Shown in pieces: positions 1 to 12,100 of a DNA stretch of 64,000 nt; within the stretch, counting starts at the first letter, position 1; the number at the start of each line of letters is the position of its first letter. This DNA is from Sphagnum compactum (lineage: Eukaryota > Bryophyta > Sphagnopsida > Sphagnales): assembly GCA_965153455.1 (NCBI GenBank), contig OZ234498.1, positions 13,578,001 to 13,642,000 on the forward strand, written 5' to 3'. The translations under genes and the position numbers were made by a program. Below the pieces are notes generated by a model. The model was given only the letters and a program-made list of their open reading frames with translations. It was not told the origin of the DNA and did no database searches.

Positions 1-1214
1 CATGTTTTCATGATAAATGTTGGTACGAAAGTTTGAATTCAAATCCAAGATTCCCATCTTGATGACAATTGATAATGGCAGTGTGGATGGTTAGAGGTGA
101 ACCCATCACCTTCTAAACCCATTAGTATCACTTGTATTCAAAGTGTTTCTTATTTTCAAATTTCATGTCACTTTCATGGTGACCTTTAAACCTCAACCTT
201 GGGTTCCAAAACTTAATTCCTAAGGGGTGTTAAACATGGAGGTTTAACTTGCCCTTAATGCAAGGCACCTACATGCATCCACCCACCAAGTTTTAGGGTG
301 TCAAACACATAGGGTTGGTGGCTCATTGTGAACATGACAAAAACAATTTACTAATCATCACCCTTGTTTCATTGCCATACATGAATGAATGGAGCAATCT
401 CGATGATCGAATCCAAGAAATGTCTACAACAACACCAAACTTTACAACCTAATGTTCAAACCTTACTAAAACTTAATCATTATGTTTCAACAACTCAAAA
501 GTCATGTAAGATTTACATAATGTTCAAAATTGATGGGTAACCTTTTTCCATTAATCACACCAATTGCAACCCCAAAATTCATTGTGACAATTAGCATGTA
601 TGTGGGACAACTCATAACCTTTCAATTGTGAAATATGCACATGTTTTTCAAGAGATTAACCTAAGAATGTGTGTTTATTCTTTTAAGTTGTACATCAACG
701 ACACGAAACTTTAAAAGACCCTTTACCTCTTGAAAATAATTAATTGCCCAACCAACATAATGACAAAAAACTAGTGCATAACCCAATAACATTAGTGGGA
801 AGATTTACACAACAAACAAGAAATCGATAAATATTACTTTGTAGAACAAAAATATTTGGCTTGTATAACACACTATGTCCCATAACAAATTTCTACCCCT
901 ACCAATTAGCCGACGCCAAAAATGGTGATGCACAATTTTGGAAAGAGAAGTTCCATGCAGCCAATGGGAAGGCTCAACATGCACTCATGATGGGCTTTAT
1001 ATTTTTTTCTTTTTGAAAGGGAGGGTGGAAAGGGATTTTCAAATTTTTTTTTTCCCTTGTTCCCAATGTGTTTCTCAACACGTTCCCCCCATCAAGTTCC
1101 CAAAGTGTTCCCAAATGCCTTCCCTTGAAGTTTGCCTAGTTCCCAAGTTGTTCCCTAAGGTGTTCCCAAAAGCACGTCAATTTTATCCCATATGGTTTGC
1201 CCAAAGTTCAACTT

Positions 1215-1294
1215 ATTTGAGTTTTCATAATTCTTTCTTTTGCCTTAAGATACTTCTAAATGTAAATGGCGAGGCCACCACCGTGTGACACACC
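1215..1294 (+). repeat. Dispersed repeat, block 1, copy A
   Basis: This 80-bp block matches 61911-61993 with small indels and substitutions. Shared landmarks are the opening ATTTGAGTTT, a CATAATTCTT run, TCTTTTGCCTT, a GGCCAC motif and a closing GTGTGACACACC. Both copies are on the same strand. The block is too long to match by chance, so it is part of an interspersed repeat family. Confidence 0.7.
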
Positions 1295-1740
1295 GATTTT
1301 TTAACTCAAACTATTTCGGAATCAAAGAACCGTGGGTCGCGGCTATTTCGAAAAACCTTATGAAACCATGAGTTTTCATATCCGAACAGACAAGGAACTG
1401 AGGTTTTATGGACGGTTATTTGGAAAAAAAAATTCCCAAAAAAAATTGAGAACAGTGGCTATAATATTTTACCAAAACCAAGTCTTTTGATTTTTAGTGA
1501 GAACCGTAGCCATGAATCCAAAGAACCGCCCTGATAACCGATGCAGTCTGTTCTTGTGTCTAATTACCCACCCAACACTCGTTCTAATTTCAAACCTGCA
1601 AATTTCAAAATATTTATGATGTAGCCAAAGTGGCAGTGATCCACAGAAAGATTTAGCCAAATTTTGGCTACAAGCGGAATGAATATATGGAAGTAAATTT
1701 TTCTAAGTTCATCCTTCTCTATTTTTTGGTACCATGCTTG

Positions 1741-1862
1741 AACCATCATGTAATATAGAAATCAGGTGATTTTTCTTTAAATTTTGGTCGAATTATGGCT
1801 ATTGAAAACCTCAAAAAAGCACTTGATTTTAGCACTTTTTAATTTTTAATATGGCTTTTTGG

Positions 1863-1896
<34 letters not shown>

Positions 1897-1909
1897 CCAG
1901 AGAAAAAAC
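1741..1909 (+). repeat. Dispersed repeat, block 2, copy A, with TA microsatellite
   Basis: This block matches 60266-60413. It starts with AACCAT and then has an AGAAATC-GGT element, a TTAAATTTTGGTC element, AATTTTTAATTTTTAA-like runs and a TATAGCCAG-AGAAAAA end. In this copy the TATAGCC end is expanded into a TA microsatellite of more than 30 bases. The other copy has a short TATTTATAGCC and instead ends in A and GA runs. Confidence 0.65.
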
Positions 1910-3830
1910 CAAAGAAAAAGGGCTGGTTATGAAGAAGCCCCATGAAGTTGGGGGCTCTAATGGAGATGAAGAGTCAAATGTCTCTTCAAATTGGAAGCAA
2001 AATAATGTGCCAAGTGAACCGTTGTGAGGGTGAAAGGACACATGAGCATGCAATTCAATCCCAGCCAAGGAAGTGCTGCAAATCTGGTGGGTCTCTTGGA
2101 TTAGGAATGTTGTGGAGTTTGGAACTCATGTAGCACCCCCAAACCCAAGTTTGAAATCACAAGAGGAGGAGAGAGTTCTTCAACCTCCATTGCTCTCCAT
2201 CATCAAGACAAAATAGTACAACAAGGCATAGATGATCTTTCATCTTCCAGGAGATACAAAATGCAATTTCTTATGACAAGATTGAAAATGTTGCTTGAGT
2301 TCCTTGATGTGGAGGCATATGCAAGCTAAATAGTACACACCCAAGTCTTTAGAACATTGGCATTTGATGAGGATGAAGCTATCACACTTGCATATTCCAA
2401 AGCAACAACGCGGTAATTATGTTTTGGCACAAGATATTCTTCCTTGGCAACTGGCATTGTTTAGGTTAGAATTCACTCAATTCTCTTCTTCAATGTGTTC
2501 TTATTATTACACTTTATGCATGTTAATTGTCGAATCTTAAGGTGATGGAAATTCACTACTTTTGGTATTTCCCTTTTAGATCCATGGGCAAAATCGACTC
2601 CCCAATCTTTTTGAGAATTGCCATTGATCATGTGGTTTGTTTCAATTTGAGAAAGGCACATCTACTACACCTTGTGAAGTTGAGGAGACTATATTAGGTG
2701 TGTAATCAAAAGTGGATGTCATAAGTGGTAGAATAAATCAAACTTATGGGCACATAATCCAATTGGGATTGCAATCTTGTTGATTACAAACACTTGAGAA
2801 AACCAAGGCATTTAGGTCAATAATGAAATGTATTAGAAGCCATAGAGGACATGTACTAAAGTCTCAAAACATCTTCGTGCTTGGGGCAATGTCTCAAGTA
2901 ATGAGGTGAATTTGTGACACACTAATTGTTTGTTGAAAAATAAAGTCTCAAACTTTCTTGTGACTTTTGTTAAATGAGAGTTTGGTGAGTCATGCAAGAT
3001 GATGATGATGATGATGATTTTACAAATTCATACCAATATGGTAGGCACTATGACACATCACACAATAATGTGCAAGTTTTTGTGAAACACACATCATGCA
3101 CACCTTTGTGGAGCATGCATTGTAGGTGGATATGTAGTGATAAAAAATGTCAACAATATTGTAGAGTTCTTACATCGTGCTGTATTTGTTGTCCACATGT
3201 AGACCATGGGAAGGAGAATTCAAAAAACATAATATTCTCAAATTTCAAAGATTGTTGGAGCTTCAAAAAAAATTTAAAGGGAAGTTGTTGTTGTCATCCA
3301 CCCTTAATGGGCTAAATGTTTTTCATATGGACACTAGAATTTTAGTTGAACAAGACATATAATATGTTTGTGAATAATTTTTTCTATGCTAAGAACAACT
3401 GTTCTTGCATACAACTTCAACAAGAGTCTAACAAATAATAATATACTCTCCAACGAAATTTATAAAAAGATATATGATTTTTCTATTCAAGATTTAGTTC
3501 AGTTGGACAACTAATGAAGATAGAATTTGAATAGATTTGTGGTTAATCAATAATAGGAGTGACACACTTGACTCGTAGTTACAAGTTGCAAAAAATTGCA
3601 ATTTGGAACTATGACATATGGGTGTACAAAAGTAGCATATCGGACAAAGTCATTCTCATGAAAGAGCTAACAATTAAGTTCTTTCAAACTTTCTAAAGAG
3701 TGGTAATGAAAGTTGACATGGTAGAACTTGATTCGAGAGTAATGAGCCCACCACACAATTGATCTTGAGTTTGATATGACATAAACCTAGTCTTTACTAA
3801 TTGTGTTGGAGGTTGCATGATTTCAAAAAC

Positions 3831-6800
3831 ATGGCTGAAGAAGACAATGTTCCGGATGATATTTTAAATGCAGCTTTGAATGATGGTCCTATAGAGTTTG
3901 AATCAGGCCCTGAAGAGTGGTACACGAGTGGGCTTGCTGATCCTGGCCCATTTACACTAGAGGATCTTGAAGCCACTTGGACTTTTGATGGCAATTTGAA
4001 TTTACCCTTAGAACCAAATTCACAAGCACTTCAAGAAGATAATCAAATTCTTGAAGAAGATAATCAAGCTCTTGAACAAGATAATCAAGTTCCTGAACAA
4101 GATAATCAAGCTTTTGAACAAGATAATCAAGTTCCTGAACAAGATAATCGAGCTCTTGAACAAGATAATCAAGCTCTTGAACAAGATAATCAAGTTCTTG
4201 AAGAAGGTTCTAATGTTGGTGCTAGCTCTAGAAGCCCACCCAGCAGCCCAAGTAACATTTTACGAATGCCTGAAGGAATTCTTTCAATTTTTGATGGATC
4301 ATTACCTTCTAGCTATCCAACTAACAATTTACAAATTCCCGAAGGAAATCTTAACAATTTACAAATTCCCGAAGGAAATCCTAACAATTTACAAATTCCC
4401 GAAGGAAATCTTAACAATTTACAAATTCCCGAAAGAAATCCTAACAATTTACAAATTCCCGAAGGAAATCCTAACAATTTACATGCCCTTGAAAATTTGG
4501 ATTTTGGTGAAGAAGTTGGAAGCCCAACCAATGATTTTCAAAATAATGAAAGAAGTTCTGAAACTATGTTCGAAGATCTCCTAGACCCAGAAGGTCCATG
4601 GGGTAGTGGAGACCTTTTTCCCCATTTGCTGGGTCATGAGCGTATGGAAGATGATCAATTGGGTCCTGGTCCAATGGCTCCATTCGACAATGTAAACCCA
4701 GGTATTAACATTCATGTGGAATTGAATGGTACACTTTTTGATCCCATGCACCATGAATACCAAACACAATGAATTGGGACCTCACATAATTGCTTCCAAG
4801 ATATAGTGTCAAAATCATAATAAATAGTTGAATTTTGGTAACAATCTTTTATGTTGAGTTGAATGATGATTCTTTCTAAAACCTTCATCCCCACAATAAT
4901 AAGAATAAATTTGATGACATGGATCTTGAAAAGGCTTGTTCTTTTAGAAACTACAAAATAAAAATGTTGATACAAATATAGAAATTTTGTTATCAACATT
5001 TGCGAATGTTGACCCCATGTGTTGTTTTTGACCCCATGTGTTGGTAAGTGTTGAGTAAAAAATCTAAAAGAGTTTTTTTCCTTTGAAAATGTAGTGCCTA
5101 ATCTGGAGGTGGATTCTAGAACCAATGATCCCTCTATGGGATTGAACAATGAAGTGGTTAGGATCCCTCCTTCCAAAAAGCTTAAAATGGTTGATAAATC
5201 CCAATTTCCAACTCCACAATCATCTCCCACTCATTCACGGTCACCACCATCAAGTGAAACAAGAACAAATCCTAATCAATTCAATGCATCTACATCTAGC
5301 CTCCATAGACAACAATTCAATGAGCCACGGAGTTCACCATCATCTCCTAATCGAACAAGTTCACCACAACCATCACCCCCAAGTCAACAATTTATGTTAG
5401 ATGCAAATATTGAAAATGAGTGGTTACCTGCAAGCTTTCAAGGTTTCCTTGAAATGGAAAATAATAGCTTTGAAGCACAAAATGTAGCAAGAAAACGCTT
5501 GCGTTCTGACTTGCCTGGAAGTAGTAATTATATACTTCCACCAGACCAATGGCCAACATTGCAACATAACCAACCACCACAACCGATACAACATGATGTT
5601 GAAATGTTCGAATCCTCAACAAGTCGCATTAGAATTAATAGTGCACCTCAACAACAACAAGAAATACAAAATGATGTTGATACAACATCATTGCCACAAG
5701 AAAATATTGGTACAACCACGGCCGGATCATCATCTCCCGGTGGAAGGGGACAAGGGAATCAAGTTGAACAAGTACCTCGAGTACTAGAACCTCCTCCATT
5801 TTCTCTTGGTACAAACTTTAATTTAACGGAACTTAATAGAGCTGCAAGTATTTTATCTCAAGAAGTTTCAACACAAAATTGGGCTCGTCCACTTCATGGA
5901 AGATTGTTGGGCGTCACCATGGGAAATCTACCCATAGAAAGACTATTAGAAGCTTGGGCACACCTTGATGTTACAATTAACACAAGGTTTGTCTTGCTAG
6001 GAACACATCAAATTGATATGTGGTCACCCATAATGTTTCATGATAGGGAGACTAGAAAATATAAGCAATATTTTCCTATGATTATTGAAAAATTATCACA
6101 TAAGCTCTTTGGTTTTGATCAACCTTTATATGAGCAAAATGTCAATTTGTTGCAAGTTAATCCATACATTGGTTGGATTGGTTTCCCAAGCCTAAATTGG
6201 ATCTATAGTTTCCTCCTCGATTGGATCATCACATCAAGTCATGGATTGTTAGTCATCGATAGTGGAAGAGACCCGAATACACCCGACCCTTTTAGAGGCG
6301 AGCGAGGTAGAAGCAAACTCTATCATTCTGCATGGAAAGAACTTGCAACTCAAGTAAGAGGAGAATCCGCTCTCATCGTTTGCAATCCACTAACAAGGGA
6401 ATATAAACTACTACCACCAATTGGTACTGATCTGAAGAACAAGGTAGCTGGATTTAGCATTGAAAATACAAGCATAGACAATTATGTACTTGTTGTGGTC
6501 GGTTGGTTTTATGACTTGAACATCACCCCCCAACAAAGTACAACATATCATAACATTGTTGAACCTAGTATTATAGCTCCTTCTGGAGTCAACAAGATGA
6601 TGTTAACTATTTATTCTTCTCAACAAAATAGATGGTCTCGCCAACATCACATTGAACAAGCAAAACCATCAAGTTTGCATTTAGGAGGCCGTAGTGGTTG
6701 TGCTGCTATCAATTACAACATTTATTTTGGAGGCACTAGAATGAATCCTATAACAAATCCTATTACTAAACTCGTAACATTTGTGGAAATGCCTGCATTA

Positions 6801-7325
6801 TTTTATGTTAATGTTGATGAAGGACATGATCAACATTTGGTTTTTGATTTCCATGTACGAAATCTATGGGCTCCAATAGCTTTGGTTGAACCACCAAAAG
6901 TCGTTCGAGTTGGAGACCATCAAATATATGCAATAACTCGCCAAGTAGATCGAGGTACCGGTTTTGGTAAGATCTTTCTAGTAGAAGTCCTCCTCCAAAA
7001 TGATGGAACACCTCAAGGTGTATATGGAAGAGTGAACAATGGAATAATGCCCGAAAATTTCTCACTCCAACTGTATAATAGTGAGTATGGTTCTAGGAGA
7101 GATCGATCTACATACGAGGTTGTGGGGGGTGATAACTTGATTGCTTTCAAAATTGGTGCCCCGCATGTGGTTCTTTTCAATACACAAAGGTTTGAATGGA
7201 CCATTCTCACATTTCCCGCACACCCTAGGACCAAAATTAGAACAAATAGGAAAGCCACATGGCAACCTAGGGATTATGAATTTATTGATGGAACATATGA
7301 ACCTAATTGGGCTGCAAAACCTTAA
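3831..7325 (+). CDS. F-box/kelch-like protein with repeat-rich N-terminus, two exons
   Basis: The model joins 3831-4701 and 5095-7325 across a 393-bp intron (CAG donor with GTATT, acceptor GTAG) and gives 1033 residues in frame. The ATG at 3831 has a good context (AACATGGCT). Residues about 67-125 are tandem seven-residue repeats of the LEQDNQA/V type. Residues about 164-217 are ten-residue repeats of the NNLQIPEGN(L/P) type. A Ser/Pro/Gln-rich linker follows. From about residue 566, NLPIERLLEAWAHL resembles a degenerate F-box. Near residue 719, VCNPLTREYKLLPPIG is typical of plant F-box/kelch proteins, and a kelch-like NIYFGG lies near 832. F-box/kelch proteins usually select substrates for SCF ubiquitin ligases. 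The weak F-box makes that role uncertain here. An alternative donor at 4729 would add nine codons. Confidence 0.75.
4030..4205 (+). repeat. 21-bp coding minisatellite (LEQDNQ heptads)
   Basis: About eight imperfect 21-bp units of the form CTTGAACAAGATAATCAAGTT lie inside exon 1 of the kelch-like gene. In the gene frame they give LEQDNQV/A heptads. The +1 frame is also open and would give lysine/isoleucine/leucine repeats. The unit length is a multiple of three, so copy-number changes keep the frame. Confidence 0.85.
4321..4481 (+). repeat. 30-bp coding minisatellite (NNLQIPEGN units)
   Basis: Five near-identical 30-bp units plus a partial sixth encode NNLQIPEGNL or NNLQIPEGNP. The units differ by only a few bases, such as L/P and G/R exchanges. 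This suggests recent expansion or homogenisation within the kelch-like gene. Confidence 0.85.
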
Positions 7326-9141
7326 TAACTTCAAATTGCCCTCTCACTATTGTCTACAAGGTAATGTAAATAGGTAGTATACCTTGCATCCATGTAGTAT
7401 TTTCACCTTCAAATTAAACTTCATAACATATATATAAATGAATGTACAACAATTGCATGTAAACCGGAAATCCAATGAACATTCCATGAATGCATGTTCT
7501 TTTGATGTAGATACAATAAACATGATTTGTTATTTTTTGGTTGAAGCTCATGATGTTTGCCACCATTCATTTGCAAGAGGTTTTTGTGAAATTGGCTCAA
7601 TTGTATGTCCTATTCCAGGAATTCAAAATACTCGAATCACAAGTGGAGTCAATTGTCCAGACATGGTTTTGTGATTGCATTTTGACATAGTTGCCAATCT
7701 TAAGTTTGTTCAAGAATACACATCGAATTCAAAGATATGATGATTTCTTTTCCTTGTCTTTTACTTTATTTAGTGTGCAAGATACTAAGATTGAAGACAA
7801 AATTGCTTAGAAAAACATAATTTTACAATTCAATATGAAGTTATTGAGCATCTATTTTCAGAGCATTTTGACGAGACAATTTATGCTATGATGTCGAAAT
7901 CCAAGTTTTAGCTTGTTCTTTGTTATATTGCATTCTTTTGAATATGGTTTATCATGTCTGTAAACACACCAAAAAAAAGTCAATCCAATGGGTACCATGT
8001 ACCTCAGAACAATAGTATGCTTGTTACAACACCATAAAAGGCATGCTTCAATGATACATGATGAAGAAGCTACAAGTTATGTAGATTTAATCAGCACTAT
8101 AGTATCAACAGGGTTGCAGTTATGTTTGAACTCTAAGGAATTGCTCATGGAATGACGGTGATGAACTGGTCATTAGGACTGGAGAATGGCTGTTTCTCCA
8201 GTCCTAATGGATCTATGTGTGCAGGAGACTCAAACAATCCCAATTTGAACATTCAGAGAGCTCTGTTGTGTGTATGAGTAGACCATCTAAATTGGAGTCT
8301 TGGGGAAGATATATCTTGTCTACAACTGCAATGCTGTAAAACCTGAAAAACCATCTACATTTCTTGTTGCAAGTACATATAAATTGCAACCCCTCAAAAC
8401 ACTTGGTACCTTTTTGCAGATTTGCTAACAGTAATTGGTCAGGCTGTGAAAAATTCTTTGAATTTACTCATCCAAGCATCAAATAGGTAAATCAGCCAAT
8501 TCTAAGTGGATTAACCGGAACAAGTGCTGCCCACTTGCACCTCCCCAGAGTAAATCCGTAACCCCAATGGGTGCTTTCCTTCACTTGATTGGATCCCTGT
8601 TGCCTTTAGTCAGCTTGAGATTTGATGTTGATGAGAGGAATGGCCACAGGCTGTAGTGGTCTACATTGATAGAGGAAATACACAACTCTACCAAAACGTC
8701 AATTGGGATTTGAATGCTCATTGCCACAAAAAATTAAGCTTAATTTACATTAGGCAAATCAGAGATCTAGAGCACCTCCTCCAAGGAAACAGACCTAAAA
8801 TGAAGGGAAAGAAGCCTGCAAGATATAGTAGCATCTTACTTTTAGTGTTACTACAAAACACTCTGCAACTGTGATCTCACTTAAGAAATAAAAGCCTGGT
8901 GAAATCTTGGTTGTCATTCCTTTTGCATTCCAAAGGTAATCCAAGGTAGAAAACTGCTTTCAATCCAAGGGGGTTAAAAAGAGACTAATTTGGAGACTAC
9001 CCAGCTTGCAATACAATAAGAGGAAATCCTGTTTACTTATGACGAGAATACACCTGTTATTGGAAACAAGTAAAACAGGAGGGTTGCATTAAGTAGGTGA
9101 CAAGGCTTTAAGCTTGCCATCAAGCAAAGGCCAGACAGAGT
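7326..9141. other. Intergenic region between convergent genes
   Basis: This lies between the stop of the kelch-like gene (+) and the stop of the IF-3 gene (-), so it should hold both 3' UTRs. I see no further coding signal. The one notable element is the perfect hairpin at 8171-8209. Confidence 0.5.
8171..8209. repeat. Perfect 15-bp inverted repeat (hairpin)
   Basis: CATTAGGACTGGAGA at 8171-8185 is followed by a nine-base loop and its exact reverse complement at 8195-8209. It lies about 0.9 kb beyond the IF-3 stop codon on that gene's strand. It could be a 3' UTR stem, a small foldback element or a remnant of a MITE; the sequence does not decide. Confidence 0.85.
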
Positions 9142-12100
9142 TCAAACATTTGCAATTTTATCACTGACTGATTGAGCTTGCGCCTGCACCTTCTGTTGTA
9201 AAATTTTATTCGGCCCAATTAACATTTGCATACTCCTCCCCTCAATCGCCATCTTGCTCTCAATTACCCCTAACTGTAACATCCCAATTGACCCAAAAAA
9301 AATCCATTACACCTGTTGCTGCATCTCTTTGCTCAGTTTCTTCATCCATAGTGCTCTGAACATTTTTTGGACATCACTACCCAAGCCCAAAATGACTCAG
9401 GGTTCCCCACTTTCAGTCAATCTCAACACAAAGGTCAAACATGGAAACCCTAAACAGGACAGAAGAACTAGCAATCACCTGGGGGAAAAAATGGACCTAA
9501 AAAGGTACATGATTGTGTTCAAGGACAACATGATAGACTTAAAGTAGTAACAAAGCAACTTTGGTTGTGGAGAGGCTTACCTCGCCAATGTCAGACACGA
9601 ATCGTTCAAAAAGTTTAAATGCTAGATCTTTGAATTCCATTTCCCGGCCCTTGAATTGGCAGACCACTTTCACCTGTGTGACCCCACTGTCAGACTAGGC
9701 TATGGGCAGACAAGGATTTAAGGTTTAGGGTCTAAACCCTAAACCAACAGTTGGCGGGTCTGTCTATTTACATTTTCTTTTTATATCAGCCAAAATTGTG
9801 TAACAGGCACGACAACAGGGTCCAGCCATTGTATAGTGGTCTAGCAATCATGCAACTTGATTGTAAGGCTCAGACTGTTAGTTTGCACCAAGATGATGTG
9901 AATGAAAAGTGCAAGCGTTACAGACCTTATCCCCATCTTTCAGGAACCGTTGTGCTGCACGAAGCCGCACATCATAATCATGTGTGTCGATATTATACCT
10001 ACATGCCAAGAACCCCAGACAACTGTAAAAAATAATCTGACTGTAGTTCTTCAACACATTCCAGCAACACTTGGTGGCAGCACTGTAGAAAATGCATCAT
10101 CTCACTGAAATTGTTTTCAACAGCACATTCCAGAATGTGTCCTGAGTCGCTTTAGTTTCCAAGGAGATAGAAAGAAACAAACATCCTGTGGAGATACCAG
10201 CCAAATTTGGGAACAAAAGCAATCTAGTGATCGAATAAGTAGCATGCACATCACTCCTGGAAATGAGCAAGGGTCAAGCAATCCACCTCATTTTGAGTTC
10301 TTTCAATTCCTGTCGATTAGCTGAAAACAAATCAAATAGACAAAGACAGGTTAGGGAATTGAATCATATTTAAGTGCAGAATACAGAATCATTATGTGTT
10401 CTGCAGGATTGAGTTGGGGCGTAAGGAGTTAAAACACACAGATGCACACCAATTATTAGAATTTGACTTGGCTTTGATTATTAAAATCAAGCTTCCGTCA
10501 ACAATATCTTAGGAGAAATTTTCAGAAAATAACCAACCTGCAGCTTTTTTTTGAGCCTCTCTTTTCTTCTTTTGCAACTCATACTTATATTTGCTGTCAT
10601 CATCCAACACCCAAACCATTCACTCTCAACATGAGCACCGAAAACTGAGATACAAGCAGTGCTCATGAGAATGCTAAAGTGTTCTTCAACATGCTCAGTC
10701 ACATCACAAAACTTGCTCCAAAACAGTCACATAGCTGCTCTTGAACCTGAGAGGAAATTCTTTTTTTTACCTGTAATTCATGATTCGGACTACTGGGGGC
10801 TCAGCCTCAGGCGAAATCATCACCTGCCACAGAAAATAAATGTATTGTTGAAATGCATTCTGTGATGAGAGGAGGACTACAGAAGAAACCAAGGAGGAAA
10901 AACAACGCCTTTTGTCAGCTAGGGCTAAGTAAGGGGGGTTTCCCACTTACAGTTAGCAAATGCTTGGTTTATAGTAATGCTGACTGAAAATGGTTACCCT
11001 GACCAATCAATCTGTTCCCACCTGCCATCCGTTGAAGATTTTCAATAGGGCTAACTAGCTGAAGTGTCATCTTTGAATTTTGGTTGTGTTAAGCCTACAA
11101 CTTATCAGAACCCATTTGCATGCTCTTTTCTGAGCTAACCACTATTTGAAACCTGGCAAGCAAATGGCATTCAAATGTAGTCTTCCCCAGTAAAACCTAT
11201 ATTGAAATTTTGATGCAGATCTGAATAATATGTTCTCCTTATCCCTGAGCAAACATAACAGGTCCTGCTATATTCCTTGGATAGCAAGTTAACCAAGTAT
11301 AGAAACTGGAAGTGGGAACCCGCCCTTTTGGCACACCATCTCCTAGCTTTGAAAGAGACTCTCAAAGCCACAACATAATTAAGGAGTTGGAAAAAGGTTG
11401 AATCCAATGAGGAATTGCAGGTTGATGCGAAGGACAAACCCATAACCATTCCAATATCAGTTAAATCTAGTCTTCAGGTTTCTTGGCTCAAAATTTTAAA
11501 TATCTCAGTACTGACAATCACATCTTCACAAAACAGGAAAATCATACTGCAGAATACATGATGACGTATGATTGCAGAATGGATGAGCAGTGTACAAGGT
11601 CAAGTTCTGCTGTCCTTGATCGCTCAAGTGCTTCTTGTATTGACACGACGCCAACCTGCCATCCAGATTTGCAAATGACCCCAAATTTCAGACACAATTT
11701 GTCAAGACTATGACCAATGCACATATCAGTGTTTCCGAAACTCCAAAGCTCTGAGAAGCAATTGATTGATTTATGAAATTGCAGAGAACTGCACGATACC
11801 ACTTTGATTGCAACCATCATTTCAGTTCCAGCCAAACCAAAAGATAAAAACCTGACAAGAATGAGTGCACTCATAACCTCATGCGTGTCACTCATGAAGT
11901 ATCAGACATCATATTCAGAATGAATGAAGTTGTGAGAAGCAATCAAACATGTCTTGCCCTAGTTTCACTAGTCCCCACTATGAAATACTTTGAGCAATTT
12001 TCACTGCATGCTTGAAGTCATCATCCTATGCAAAGTAGTACTCTATCATGTATTCCAGTATCATAGAGCATGGCATGTTCGCAGTTTGCAATAGCAAAAA

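Larger units (their letters stand above)
1..3800. other. AT-rich intergenic DNA, no supported gene
   Basis: No convincing gene is visible. Open frames are short and carry no recognisable domain. The stretch contains two blocks that recur near 60.3 and 61.9 kb (listed separately), a TA microsatellite near 1864-1895 and a GAT repeat near 2998-3018. The part from about 1.9 to 3.7 kb reads like decayed transposon DNA, but I could not assign a family. Confidence 0.5.

Noticed and set aside
2992-3315. 107-codon frame with Asp run and many Cys/His
   Set aside because: Cys and His spacing does not form a regular zinc-finger pattern, and the Asp run comes from a GAT microsatellite. It may be transposon debris, but I cannot support a call.
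4713-5230. 172-codon minus-strand frame
   Set aside because: It lies opposite the intron and exon borders of the kelch-like gene and has no recognisable domain.
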